The notes below the pieces were generated by a model, which saw only the letters and a program-made list of their open reading frames with translations, ran no database searches and was not told the DNA's origin. A DNA stretch of 64,000 bases, from contig JAEEQP010000011.1 of assembly GCA_016285355.1 (NCBI GenBank), positions 22,748 through 86,747 on the forward strand, given 5' to 3'. Source of the stretch: Bacteroidales bacterium. GTDB taxonomy: Bacteria > Bacteroidota > Bacteroidia > Bacteroidales > F082. Below, one piece after another: positions 1 through 8,022 of this stretch. The position numbers and the translations under genes are program-made. The number at the start of each line of letters is the position of its first letter. The stretch's first letter is position 1.

Positions 1-1043
1 ACCGCAACAAGTTGGAATACACCTTCTCGAACCGCAAATGGCTCACCGACGGCGCACCCATTGGTACCCACGACGAAGAATACTGCAAAGGTCTCGGTTT
101 TCATCTGCCCCAACTCTTCGACCGCGTGGTTGACATCGAAAAATGCCACCTGCAAGCCGATCCGTCGAACGACATCCGTTTGTTTGTCAGGCGATTCACG
201 TTGGAGCGGCATCTCCCCTACTACAACTTCCGCGCCCACGAAGGACTGATGCGCAACCTCGTCATCCGCTGCAACTCGAAAGGCGAGTTCATGGTCATCC
301 TCGTTATCGGCGAAGAGAACGCCATCGTGCGCCACGAACTGATGCCCGCTTTGGAAATGGCTTTCCCGCAAATCGTCTCCCTGCTTTTAGTCATCAACCC
401 GAAACTCAACGACATCATCAACGACCTGCCCTTTGAATGCCTGAAAGGTGAGCCTTACCTCATCGAGACGATGGCCTCTCCCCGACCAGGTTTCGACGAC
501 CTGAAGTTCCGCATTGGGCCGGTATCGTTCTTCCAAACCAATGTCTATCAGGCGGAAAGGTTGTACAAAACTGCCTTTGACCTCGCCAATGTGCAAGGCG
601 ACGAGCTGATGTATGACCTCTACACCGGCACTGGCACCATCGCCCAGTATTTCTCGCGTTTCGTGAAGAAAGTGGTCGGCATCGAGTACGTGGAGGCCGC
701 CATCGAGGATGCCAAGGTGAACGCTGAAATCAACGGCATCACCAACTGCACCTTCTATGCCGGCGACATGGCCAAGGTCTTCACCGACGACTTCATCACG
801 ACCAACGGCACGCCCGACCTCATCGTCACCGACCCGCCGCGTGCAGGCATGGCCGAAAAGGTAGTCGAACAACTGCTGAAAATCCGCGCGAAGAAAATCG
901 TCTATGTCAGCTGCAACCCCGCCACACAAGCCCGTGACTTACAACTGCTTGACTCAGCCTACAAAGTGATGGCTGTGCAGCCTGTTGATATGTTCCCGCA
1001 CACGCAACATGTGGAGAATGTTGCTTTGTTGGAATTGAGATAA
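1..1043 (+). CDS. rlmD: 23S rRNA (uracil-C5)-methyltransferase, RlmD/RumA type, 5'-truncated by window edge
   Basis: SAM-dependent methyltransferase that makes 5-methyluridine in 23S rRNA. The open frame runs in from base 3 (R-N-K-L-E-Y-T-F-S-N-R), so the TTG at 12 is not the start; the N-terminal TRAM and Fe-S parts lie upstream of the window. Visible family features are the NKLEYTFSN motif, the SAM-binding stretch YDLYTGTGTIAQYF, the DPPRAG motif and the catalytic-loop YVSCNPATQARD with its nucleophilic Cys, then a typical end (QPVDMFPHTQHVENVALL). It converges on the next gene with a 43-base gap. The family is clear; which of the rlmD/rlmC/trmA-like activities it has is inferred. Confidence 0.88.
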   Translation, partial: RNKLEYTFSNRKWLTDGAPIGTHDEEYCKGLGFHLPQLFDRVVDIEKCHLQADPSNDIRLFVRRFTLERHLPYYNFRAHEGLMRNLVIRCNSKGEFMVILVIGEENAIVRHELMPALEMAFPQIVSLLLVINPKLNDIINDLPFECLKGEPYLIETMASPRPGFDDLKFRIGPVSFFQTNVYQAERLYKTAFDLANVQGDELMYDLYTGTGTIAQYFSRFVKKVVGIEYVEAAIEDAKVNAEINGITNCTFYAGDMAKVFTDDFITTNGTPDLIVTDPPRAGMAEKVVEQLLKIRAKKIVYVSCNPATQARDLQLLDSAYKVMAVQPVDMFPHTQHVENVALLELR

Positions 1044-1086
1044 AGAAAACAGCGTTTCTTTCAATATATCTTGTTCACCATCCAGT

Positions 1087-2544
1087 TTAGCTTGGCTTAT
1101 CCCGCTTCGTAATGCGTTTGGCCGTGCCGATGGCACCCACAGGGCAAACCAGTCGGCAGAGGTGGCAGCCCACACAACGTTTTCCATCGAGATGGGGCTG
1201 ACGTAGGTCGTAATCGAAGGTAATGGCTTGATGGCCGCCGTCTTGGCATGAAGTGTAGCAGCGACCGCACCCAATGCATTTCTCACGATTGAAGGTAGGA
1301 TACACGATGGTGTCGCGGTCGAGGTTGGTGGGCAGATAGAACTTGGGCAGCAATTCACCAACCAAATCGTCAACGTGCTCGATGCCCCTCTCAGCCATAT
1401 AATGCTGCAAACCCAGAATCATGTCATCAATGATACGATAGCCATACTGCATCACAGCGGTGCACACCTGCACGTTTCGGCAGCCCAACTGGATGAATTC
1501 CAGCGCGTCGCGCCACGTCTCGATGCCGCCAATGCCGCTGTACTGAATGTTCTTCATAATGGGATTCTTGACCATGGCCAGAATATGGCGCAAGGCAATG
1601 GGCTTGACGGCACGTCCCGAAAGTCCGAAACCGGTCTGGCAACCGCTCACCTCAGAGCCTTCACCCAGTGTCACACTTTTGATGGTATTGATGGCAGAGA
1701 TGGCGTCAGCTCCTGCAAAATAGGCACCCATGGCTGGATTTGAGATATGGGCGATGTTGGGTGTCATCTTGGGGATGACGGGTATCTTCACACTGCGCTT
1801 GACGTATGCCGTGAAGAAAGTGACCAACTCGGGGTCTTGTCCCACATCGCTGCCCATACCCGTCTGGCGCATCTGCGGACAGGAATAGTTGAGCTCCACC
1901 GCATCGCAGCCAGCTTCCTCGGCCATCTTGGCCAGATTAATCCAGTCTTCTTCGTTCTGCCCCATGATACTGGCAACAACCACCTTCGTGGGATAATTCT
2001 GTTTCAGTCTCCGCAGGATATCGAAGTCCATCACCACGGGGTTCTCGCTCAACTGCTCCATATTGCGGAAAGCGAAGAAGTTTCCGTGATTACCGCTATC
2101 GTACACAGCATCGAAACGTGGCGACACCTCTTGAATGTCCTCCATGCAGATGGTCTTGTAAAATACACCCGCCCATCCTGCTTCAAAGGCACGTGCCACC
2201 ATCTCATAATTGGTGCAGATGGCCGACGAGGCAAGGAAGAAAGGACTCTCGCAAGGCAAGCCACAGAAGTCAATGGCGAGGCTGGGTAGTTTTTGTTGGG
2301 GCCGCGAACCTTTTACGGCGGCTGCCAGTTCCCTGATGCGGATAGGTCTGTCATAATGGATGCAAGCCGCTTCGGCAGCTTGCAACTCCGCCTCGCTACA
2401 GTTCTCGACCCATTGGCCGGCAATGGCCTCGTTGCCGAACCGGATGGCCCGAATGGTGCGGGCAGGGTCACCGTTTTTGCAGACTTTGCCGCAAGGTGCA
2501 TCGGCACACAGCAGGCAGCGCGATGCTTCTTCCTGGATATGCAT
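1087..2544 (-). CDS. preA: NAD-dependent dihydropyrimidine dehydrogenase subunit PreA-like
   Basis: Flavin/Fe-S oxidoreductase of the dihydropyrimidine dehydrogenase family, which reduces uracil/thymine (or works in reverse). The start is set at the ATG at 2544 (MHIQEEASRCLLC); an upstream in-frame ATG would add 59 unrelated residues that cross the promoter. Order: an N-terminal Cys-rich segment (CLLCADAPCGKVC), a dihydroorotate-dehydrogenase-like TIM barrel with the NYSCPQM active-site Cys, then two 4Fe-4S clusters (CIGCGRCYTSC, CVGCHLCRLVCPVG). At 485 aa it is longer than classical PreA (about 410 aa), because it carries the Fe-S lead segment normally found on the PreT partner. No preT is visible in the window. 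Confidence 0.85.
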   Translation of the reverse strand: MHIQEEASRCLLCADAPCGKVCKNGDPARTIRAIRFGNEAIAGQWVENCSEAELQAAEAACIHYDRPIRIRELAAAVKGSRPQQKLPSLAIDFCGLPCESPFFLASSAICTNYEMVARAFEAGWAGVFYKTICMEDIQEVSPRFDAVYDSGNHGNFFAFRNMEQLSENPVVMDFDILRRLKQNYPTKVVVASIMGQNEEDWINLAKMAEEAGCDAVELNYSCPQMRQTGMGSDVGQDPELVTFFTAYVKRSVKIPVIPKMTPNIAHISNPAMGAYFAGADAISAINTIKSVTLGEGSEVSGCQTGFGLSGRAVKPIALRHILAMVKNPIMKNIQYSGIGGIETWRDALEFIQLGCRNVQVCTAVMQYGYRIIDDMILGLQHYMAERGIEHVDDLVGELLPKFYLPTNLDRDTIVYPTFNREKCIGCGRCYTSCQDGGHQAITFDYDLRQPHLDGKRCVGCHLCRLVCPVGAIGTAKRITKRDKPS

Positions 2545-2574
2545 TTTTCTGTTCTTTTTGTCAGGATTTGAGGG

Positions 2575-2664
2575 TTTATGGAGGCAAAAGTAGGAATTTT
2601 TCGGTTTTCTGAATGAATTAGGAAAAATTATAATGGAACAGTTGCGAATTGCTTTCAAATAACT
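2575..2664. repeat. Dispersed ~90-bp intergenic repeat, copy 1
   Basis: This stretch matches 29313-29402 along its whole length at roughly 85-90% identity by eye (TTTATGGAGGCAAAAGTAGG... versus TTTATGGAGACAAAAGTAGA...). It contains the minus-strand promoter of the PreA-like gene and ends inside the type II-C-like repeat at 2641. Both copies lie between genes. Confidence 0.75.
2584..2592 (-). promoter_or_regulatory. -7 box TACTTTTGC of the PreA-like gene
   Basis: The minus strand reads TACTTTTGC about 40 bases upstream of the ATG at 2544. It fits the Bacteroidetes consensus TAnnTTTG. Confidence 0.7.
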
Positions 2665-2685
2665 TGCATCTTTGTTCTTTGAAAC
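2641..2685 (+). repeat. Type II-C CRISPR-repeat-like relic, solo copy
   Basis: Starts GTTGCGAATTGCTTTCAAAT and continues ...CATCTTTGTTCTTTGAAAC. From memory, the family resembles the roughly 47-nt repeats of Cas9-associated type II-C arrays in Bacteroides/Prevotella (GTTGTGATTTGCTTTCAAAT...TATCTTTG...GGAAACA). No cas9 is present in the window. It is related to the copies at 3730, 3808 and 29380. Confidence 0.5.
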
Positions 2686-2836
2686 TACCCCCTCCGTGGG
2701 AGGGCAAGGGTGGAGGCACAAAAAACCTCCCTCGCGGCAAGGCTTCGTGTGTCTTTGTAAAAGTCAAGCAGAAAATTCGGTCTTTTTAAAAAATTGAGGG
2801 AAAGAAAGTGGGAAATTCCCGACATGGGGAATTTTG

Positions 2837-3172
2837 TCATTTTTTCAGGCTGTCCCAGGCTGCCTTAATTTCCTTTGCAGTGATGCTCTCTTTTTCGCTT
2901 TTGTCATACACGTCGACGAAAGTCACCACACCATCGCCGGCGCTCACGAGGCAATTGATGGTGATAACCCTTGCGCCGCCGCTCTTTCCTTTTCCCTTTG
3001 AGGTGATGGCCATGCGTATCTTGCGGAATCCGCCCACAAGTTTCGTTCCCTGTTCCGGGTTTTTTGCGAGCGACTTGACAAGGTCCTTAAAGTCGTCTTT
3101 AAACGATGGGTATCGCTTACCAAGTTTCTTGGCATCGCTTTTGAATACTGGTGTCTGCTCAAACCTAATCAT
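2837..3172 (-). CDS. RelE/ParE-superfamily toxin
   Basis: 111-aa small basic protein (MIRFEQTPVFKSDAKKLGKRYPSF...) with the RelE-type layout: an N-terminal helix rich in K/R, a GGFRKIRMAI strand, a basic loop and a C-terminal VTFVDVYDKSEKESI...EIKAAW. Members of this fold are usually ribosome-dependent mRNA endonucleases. It overlaps the upstream small gene by 8 bases, the classic antitoxin-first toxin-antitoxin arrangement. An 8-bp inverted repeat with a 6-base loop just after the stop may act as a weak terminator. The toxin class is clear from context and motif; its exact target is unknown. Confidence 0.75.
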   Translation of the reverse strand: MIRFEQTPVFKSDAKKLGKRYPSFKDDFKDLVKSLAKNPEQGTKLVGGFRKIRMAITSKGKGKSGGARVITINCLVSAGDGVVTFVDVYDKSEKESITAKEIKAAWDSLKK

Positions 3173-3413
3173 CGAATATCGAGGCTACGAGTTCGTCTGC
3201 GGTGTAGGTCTTGTGCGGCTTTTTGGCCATGTCAAGGGCTTGTTGCATCCCTTTGGTGATATTGGCGATGATGCGTTCCTTTTCGGTTAGGTGCTTGCGG
3301 GAAGGCTTCACACTTTTGCTGACCTTCACGCCTCTTGGCACGGTCTTCAGGAAGGCCTCGACGCTAGCGGCAAATTGGCTGTTTGGGTTGAATGTGATGG
3401 TGATGGTTTCCAT
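3165..3413 (-). CDS. Antitoxin of the RelE-like pair
   Basis: 82-aa protein (METITITFNPNSQFAASVEAFLKTVPRGV...) of the DUF2683/Phd-like kind that precedes RelE toxins in Bacteroidetes. The N-terminal beta-strand plus helix would bind DNA, and the charged C-terminal half (TADELVASIFDD) would wrap the toxin. It is translationally coupled to the toxin by an 8-base overlap. Its promoter contains a perfect 9+1+9 dyad (3449-3467), which suggests that the complex autoregulates the operon. The antitoxin role is inferred mainly from position and size. Confidence 0.7.
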   Translation of the reverse strand: METITITFNPNSQFAASVEAFLKTVPRGVKVSKSVKPSRKHLTEKERIIANITKGMQQALDMAKKPHKTYTADELVASIFDD

Positions 3414-3433
3414 GGCTCATCTGTTTTTGCGCC

Positions 3434-3467
3434 GCAAAGATACTTAATATTGTCAAATTTTGACAAT
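3434..3467 (-). promoter_or_regulatory. Toxin-antitoxin promoter and operator
   Basis: The minus strand has -7 TATCTTTGC at 3434-3442. Immediately upstream, 3449-3467 is a perfect dyad with arms ATTGTCAAA / TTTGACAAT around one base. It covers the -33 region, so a bound antitoxin would block RNA polymerase. Confidence 0.7.
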
Positions 3468-3479
3468 GCCAAACGAAAA

Positions 3480-3662
3480 TTATTCCAGATGGTCGAGTAT
3501 AATCTTCACCTGGTGCGGGGTAAAGACTTTCTGATACTTCCTATATCCAGCCTCTTCCAGCCATCGATATGATGGCTTTATTCAGCGACTCAATGATCGA
3601 ACCGACCCGCCAAGGCGATCTGCCAATTCTTTTCTTGACATTGCTTTTACATGCTCATTCAT
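3480..3662 (-). pseudogene. DUF4248-like small gene with an in-frame TGA
   Basis: Reading from ATG at 3662 gives MNEHVKAMSRKELADRLGG, then SVRSLSR, a TGA at 3582-3584, and the continuation IKPSYRWLEEAGYRKYQ, KVFTPHQVKIILDHLE, then TAA. The two halves are in the same frame, and the stop sits where the DUF4248 family has the Trp of its RRWI motif (TGG to TGA). The C-terminal YxxxQKxFTPHQVxxIxxxL signature fits DUF4248, a small Bacteroidetes family often associated with mobile elements. It is either a recent pseudogene or a base-call error. Confidence 0.55.
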
Positions 3663-3729
3663 TCTTGATAATCTTGAAAGTGTGTGGATTAGTTAGAGCT
3701 TCGCGGTTGGCGATAGAGACAGTTAATGC

Positions 3730-3849
3730 GTTGTGAATTGCTTTCAAATAACTTGTATCTTTGCTCTTTGAAACAACAGGGCATGAAGCAAGTTAGATGG
3801 CCAGGCCGTTGTGAATTGCTTTCAAATAACTTGTACCTCTGAAACAGCA
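3730..3849 (+). repeat. Two-unit relic of a type II-C-like CRISPR array
   Basis: Two related units start at 3730 and 3808 (GTTGTGAATTGCTTTCAAAT in both), 78 bases apart. This leaves a unique stretch of about 31 bases between them, matching the roughly 47+30 geometry of type II-C arrays. The first unit contains TATCTTTG, a -7 box, as type II-C repeats with internal promoters do. The second is shortened at its 3' half. No Cas9, tracrRNA or adaptation genes of that type are visible. Short open frames here (reading YKLFESNSQ) are artefacts of the repeat. Confidence 0.5.
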
Positions 3850-3900
3850 ATGGGCATGAAAAGGGGTACACTTTATTCCCCAAAACAAATGCTTTTACAA

Positions 3901-4802
3901 TTACATATTACCAAGGATGTAATTTGCCTTCTCCTTCACATATTGTCGCACTTCCTCTCCTTCAAGGATGAGAATTTGCTCTGGCAACCCCAATACAAAT
4001 CGGCCAATGCCTTCCATGCTTCGCACCTCCCCTTCGTAATACCAGCCATCGTTGTCCTGTCTTATCTCTCTTGCTGTAAGAGGAAATTCTTCGACCATTC
4101 GGTTTTGGCAACCTGAGTAAGCCTCAACTTCACATGAAACGCTTGGTTTGAGTGACTGCGAAAAGAATCCGTCGGCTCTTCCTGATGTACCGATTCATTG
4201 ACCCAGTTTTTATCCAAAACCTCCACTTCTCCGATTCTGGCCACTTTGAATGTCTTGTTTTGCATGTCGCTTACATCAAATGCCCAAACATCTATATAAT
4301 TGGTAGTGAAACTATATGGTTCCACTTGATAGTCTTTCACCCTATTGGAACGCGAGGAAGAGTACTGATGCAGCACTACTGTCCTCTTGTTTTTAATCGC
4401 CGCTGCCAAATCTCCAATCGTTTTTGAGGCACCTTTATTTATAGTGTATTTCCCAATGTTGGTTGATTCATAAACAGCAGATAGCTTGAGTTTCAACTCA
4501 CGCTTCAAGACATTGGTATCATCGAGGGAATCTATCAAATTGTTGACCACAAAAGCTTCTTCTTCAGAAAAATAGACTATCTTGCTCAAATCTATATCGC
4601 TGTTTCGAGTGTTTGCCATGCGAAACATCCCATCATTTGTTTTTTGCACGACAAACCCGGCATCCTTGAAAGTGTCGATATAGCGGTAAATGGTACGTCG
4701 CGAAAGTCCCAGTTTCTCCGACAAATCATCAATAGAATAATAAACATTCCCTGAGAGATATTGCATCAAGCGAAGCAAGCGTTCAATTTTAGGTTGGTCC
4801 AT
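3901..4802 (-). pseudogene. WYL-domain transcriptional regulator of the cas operon, single frameshift
   Basis: The start is the ATG at 4802 (MDQPKIERLLRLMQYL). An N-terminal DeoR-like winged HTH (YYSIDDLSEKLGLSRRTIYRYID) is followed by a WYL domain (KRTVVLHQYSS...VEPYSF) and a WCX-type C-terminal domain. After LRLTQVAK the frame shifts. The other frame (from about 4098 to 3901) continues NRMVEEFPLTAREIRQDNDG, then WYYEGEVRSMEGIGRFVLG and so on to ANYILGNM, which is the expected WCX domain. One extra A in the AAAA run near 4104-4107 would restore one protein of about 300 aa. WYL proteins are common CRISPR-locus regulators, and this one is divergent from cas6. It could be a sequencing error, a real truncation or a slippery site. 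Confidence 0.75.
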
Positions 4803-4814
4803 GACATTTTTTTT

Positions 4815-4885
4815 GCAAAAATAGTGTTTTTTCAAAAAAATTTCATCTTGTGTCAAAAGTTGTCACTACGGATTGCTAATTTTGC
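4815..4885. promoter_or_regulatory. Divergent promoters: WYL regulator (-) and cas6 (+)
   Basis: Minus strand: TATTTTTGC at 4815-4823, only 12 bases from the regulator ATG, so that transcript would have a very short leader. Plus strand: TAATTTTGC at 4877-4885, ahead of the cas6 ATG at 4910. The roughly 50 bases between the boxes hold repeated TGTCA words and are the likely WYL operator. Confidence 0.6.
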
Positions 4886-4909
4886 AGTCGAAAACAATAC
4901 AATCACGGT

Positions 4910-5701
4910 ATGAGATTCAAAATCACATTGAAAGTCAATGAGGGTGTTTTTGGAAGAAAGCTTCCGCTAAATTACCAATACGAGCTATCCGCTGCCGTAT
5001 ATCGCATTTTTGCAAGCAGTGACAAAGAATTTGCTACATGGCTGCACGAGAACGGCTTCCATACGGAAAGCGGCTACATTTTCAAGTTGTTTACCTTTTC
5101 ACGACTCTTTCCCCAAAAACCACGGCTAATCAAACAATCGAACCAATTGGAATTACTCTCTGACCAAGTGGAATGGCAAATCAGTTTCCTACCCGAAAAA
5201 TCCACACAACAATTCATCGAAGGATTGTTTCAAAACAGGATGATTGAAGTGGGTAACAAACAATCGAGGGTTCAATTTGAAGTGTGTGGCATAGAGCTTC
5301 TACCTTCCTTTGATTATACGGACAGTATGACATTTGATGCCCTCTCCCCCATTTCGGTAAGTCAAAAAGATGCTCTTGGTCGAGATTGCTATCCGAAAGA
5401 CGGAGAAGAGTTCAAGACCGCTCCATGGGTTAAGGAACGCATGTTGCAGAACTTGATCAACAAATACGAAGCCTTTTACGGATGCCCATACGAAGGAGAA
5501 AGAAGATTGGATTTTGAAGCATTAACCAACCCGAAATCCGCCCTCGTGACCATCAAGGCTGACACGCCTCAAGAAACGAAAGTTCGAGGCTTTATGTGTA
5601 AACTCACCCTTCGCTGTCCAGAAGCACTATTAAGAATCGCCTATGAATGTGGCTTGGGCGAAGGAAATGGACAGGGGTTTGGATGTTTGGGAATAGTTTA
5701 A
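4910..5701 (+). CDS. cas6: CRISPR-associated endoribonuclease Cas6
   Basis: 263 aa. A RAMP-fold endoribonuclease that cuts the repeat in pre-crRNA, leaving the 8-nt 5' handle; the array repeat ends in ATTGAAAT, the handle typical of type I-A/I-B systems. Family signs are the two ferredoxin-like halves, the N-terminal pattern LNYQYELSAAVYRIFASSD, and the C-terminal glycine-rich loop GLGEGNGQGFGCLGIV. His residues near the N-terminus (HENGFHTESGY) are candidates for the catalytic base. It is the first gene after the regulator and is separated from cas5 by 100 bases that contain another promoter. Confidence 0.92.
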   Translation: MRFKITLKVNEGVFGRKLPLNYQYELSAAVYRIFASSDKEFATWLHENGFHTESGYIFKLFTFSRLFPQKPRLIKQSNQLELLSDQVEWQISFLPEKSTQQFIEGLFQNRMIEVGNKQSRVQFEVCGIELLPSFDYTDSMTFDALSPISVSQKDALGRDCYPKDGEEFKTAPWVKERMLQNLINKYEAFYGCPYEGERRLDFEALTNPKSALVTIKADTPQETKVRGFMCKLTLRCPEALLRIAYECGLGEGNGQGFGCLGIV

Positions 5702-5801
5702 AGGGAAAAAGATTTGAGGATTTTTGGAGAAATATGTATGTTTGCGGAATAAATCATATCATAATTTGATGCTTATCAATAATTGAACAATTTTCATCTA
5801 T
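5702..5801 (+). promoter_or_regulatory. Internal promoter ahead of the interference genes
   Basis: TATGTTTGC at 5737-5745 with TTG at 5714-5716 fits the -33/-7 spacing. The 56-base AT-rich leader that follows ends at the cas5 ATG. This would let cas5-cas8-cas7-cas3 be transcribed independently of cas6. Confidence 0.5.
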
Positions 5802-6530
5802 ATGAATACCATCAACCTATCATTATTAAAAGAAAAACCAACCATAGATGCACAAGCATTGTTAAGCATACTTCCATTGGCTCCATTGTCAATGGTAAGT
5901 GACATGCCGGGTTCTTATTACAAAACACTAAAAAAGCCAGACAAAAAGATGCTTTGCGGCTTGTTTGAGAATATATTGGGTTGGCATATTGATTCTGCCG
6001 ATAGAAAACAATTGTATAAAGAATTGAAAAAGGTACGACAGAAACAAAAAGTTGATTTCAAAGACAAGTATAGCGGATCAACATTTCAACCTTTGCTTAT
6101 GGAATACTTTGAAATAGATGGTGACATTGAAATTGACAAATTTAAAGGGGTCTGTTTCTACGATGATTTATGGAGTAGAAATTTCAGAAGGTCTGATTCA
6201 AATAAACATATCAACGGGTGCAGAAATGCCGATTATCGTATCATTGCCCCAAAATACCAGGCTTTTAATGAGATTGACAATACCGATTTAAAATCAGCAG
6301 ACAAAGAGAAAGAAAAAGACGTCTGGTTTAAAAAGAATATTGGTAGTTATCCGTATTACTATAGTTCGCCTACCAAAAGGGAATATGTTTCCCTTGACGG
6401 TGTCTTTAAACTCAAATTGTCGATGAATAAGTATTTATTGTTGTTACTGACCCAAAATGTTCAATTTAACAACATTGGATACTTGGGCAACAATGAAGGT
6501 TGGGTTGACGTTAAAATTGAATCACTATGA
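5802..6530 (+). CDS. cas5: Cas5 (type I-B, PGING-like Cas5p)
   Basis: 242 aa. Cascade subunit that caps the 5' handle of the crRNA. The start (INLSLLKEKPTIDAQALL) leads into LPLAPLSMVSDMPGSYYKTL and KKMLCGLFENILGWH, a pattern I associate with the Cas5 branch of the P. gingivalis-type (PGING) I-B variant rather than the usual GxxAxFRxP start. It overlaps cas8 by 4 bases (ATGA), indicating coupled translation. The Cas5 role rests on this signature and on its place next to Cas8 and Cas7; the subtype name is from memory of the family. Confidence 0.75.
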   Translation: MNTINLSLLKEKPTIDAQALLSILPLAPLSMVSDMPGSYYKTLKKPDKKMLCGLFENILGWHIDSADRKQLYKELKKVRQKQKVDFKDKYSGSTFQPLLMEYFEIDGDIEIDKFKGVCFYDDLWSRNFRRSDSNKHINGCRNADYRIIAPKYQAFNEIDNTDLKSADKEKEKDVWFKKNIGSYPYYYSSPTKREYVSLDGVFKLKLSMNKYLLLLLTQNVQFNNIGYLGNNEGWVDVKIESL

Positions 6531-8011
6531 CACACATACATCCATACATAAGATATGCACAGGCTTTACTTGTAGTTGAGAACCATTTAGAAAGCATTTC
6601 TGAAATAACGGCAAATCAAATAACTAAAGAAATCAAAAACGGTTTGAGTGCTTTTTGTGTGGAGCCAGCAGAAGACTATGTGCAGAAAAAAAGAGTTAAA
6701 TATCGTTTTGCTGGCGAGAAAAACAATGCGAAAAACTACAAATTTCTTGCCTCAAACATCATTTCTTCTGACATGCAGGCTTCCAAGTTATACAAATCGG
6801 CAGAAGATTTCTTGAATGATTCAAAAGAATTAGATTGTTCTTGCGGTGGATTGACCATGTCGTCAATGCCTATTGTAGGAGAATTTTGTTCTTTCTCTGA
6901 AAAAAATGTCGGACGTGGGAAACCAACATGTAGTGTATATGAACAAGGGCTGGCTTTGGTTACTTCGTTGACAATGATAAAACCTTGTCTTCAAGACAGA
7001 ATTAGTTTTTCAAATGTCTGCATTATCCCCGATATTCCTTTAGAAGAAATGATTGATTTTATCAAATTGTTTAAGCGGATGCGGATTCAACAACTTGAAA
7101 GTGATTTAATGATTGGTAATGTGGTTGAAAACAAGGGGAAATTTGAGCCTAAACGACCAAAAATCTTTCAGGGCAATTTCCCCAACCCTCCTCGCAGCAG
7201 TTCTATGGGCAGTATCGCCTTGCTTGGAGCAATAGGTGAGATGTCCAAAGAAAGCGAAGTTTCCGCTCTCGCCCAACATGTTTTGGATAGTTTGAAAGAT
7301 GCTACGTTTTATATGATTCAATACGGTAATGCGTCAACTTATACATACAATCATTATGTCGTGGAATTGGCAAAGAAGTCAAAACTGAAATCAATTGTTG
7401 ATAGTATTTATTACACAGAATTGTATAACGAAAAAAGGACTTCAAAAAGCACTGAATATCAAAAATTTGACTTGCTTACAAGTCGGTTTCTGCTTTTGTT
7501 CAATCCTTCTGCTTTTAGCAATTTTTTATCCTTTAGAGGCGAATATCCAACTCAAATAGAATTATTATTAATCACATATTTTACGAAAATGGCAAAAATA
7601 GATCCTAACGTAGTGTCATCGGCAAAATCATTAGGCAGATGGCTAAACCAAACTGCATATTTTGCAGCAAAAAACGAAGTTGGCAACAACAACTGGGATG
7701 AAATCCGAAAAGCAAAAGCCAAAGTGTTGGTGGAACTTGAAAGTTCAATTTTCTCTGCAAAATCTGGCGATGCTTTAATTGCACAAGCCGTCACACGCGC
7801 TGGAAGATTATCCAATCTTGATGCGCCAGAATCTGCTACTCTTTTTATGGAGAAAACTGCAAGTGGAGAATTGGAACTTGAAAATGCGAAAAACCTGTTA
7901 ATCGCTTTTTCAAGAATCAAAAACAAAAAAGAAAGCGAAGCCCAACCCAAGGAAGTTACGCAAGAATTGGGAGAAAATGAATTTGAGAATGAAGATTTAA
8001 GCAACATTTAA
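6527..8011 (+). CDS. cas8: Cas8 large subunit (type I-B, Csp2-like)
   Basis: 494 aa. Large subunit of the crRNA surveillance complex, expected to recognise the PAM and recruit Cas3. It contains a Cys-rich segment (LDCSCGGLTM, then PTCSVYEQG) as in zinc-binding Cas8b/c relatives, and a helical C-terminal third (residues about 330-460) ending in an acidic low-complexity tail (ENEFENEDL). The sequence is divergent, so the assignment rests on position between cas5 and cas7, on length, and on the CxCGG element. It overlaps cas5 by 4 bases and is followed by cas7 after 11. Confidence 0.78.
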   Translation: MTHIHPYIRYAQALLVVENHLESISEITANQITKEIKNGLSAFCVEPAEDYVQKKRVKYRFAGEKNNAKNYKFLASNIISSDMQASKLYKSAEDFLNDSKELDCSCGGLTMSSMPIVGEFCSFSEKNVGRGKPTCSVYEQGLALVTSLTMIKPCLQDRISFSNVCIIPDIPLEEMIDFIKLFKRMRIQQLESDLMIGNVVENKGKFEPKRPKIFQGNFPNPPRSSSMGSIALLGAIGEMSKESEVSALAQHVLDSLKDATFYMIQYGNASTYTYNHYVVELAKKSKLKSIVDSIYYTELYNEKRTSKSTEYQKFDLLTSRFLLLFNPSAFSNFLSFRGEYPTQIELLLITYFTKMAKIDPNVVSSAKSLGRWLNQTAYFAAKNEVGNNNWDEIRKAKAKVLVELESSIFSAKSGDALIAQAVTRAGRLSNLDAPESATLFMEKTASGELELENAKNLLIAFSRIKNKKESEAQPKEVTQELGENEFENEDLSNI

Positions 8012-8022
8012 ACTATAATAAT

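Noticed and set aside
387..929. 180-aa minus-strand frame inside the rRNA methyltransferase gene
   Set aside because: It is a shadow of a GC-rich real gene with clear motifs on the plus strand.
3480..3604. CCATCTGGAAT (minus strand) and ATCGAACC (plus strand), matching parts of the CRISPR repeat near the cas regulator, as in CreTA-type crRNA-like antitoxins
   Set aside because: The matches are 8-11 bases, on opposite strands, and one lies in the coding end of the DUF4248-like gene. There is no pseudo-repeat pair around a pseudo-spacer.
3689..3883. 64-aa frame with repeated YKLFESNSQ, and a similar frame at 29314-29625
   Set aside because: The repeated peptide is the translation of the II-C-like relic repeat; no start signal or family supports a protein.
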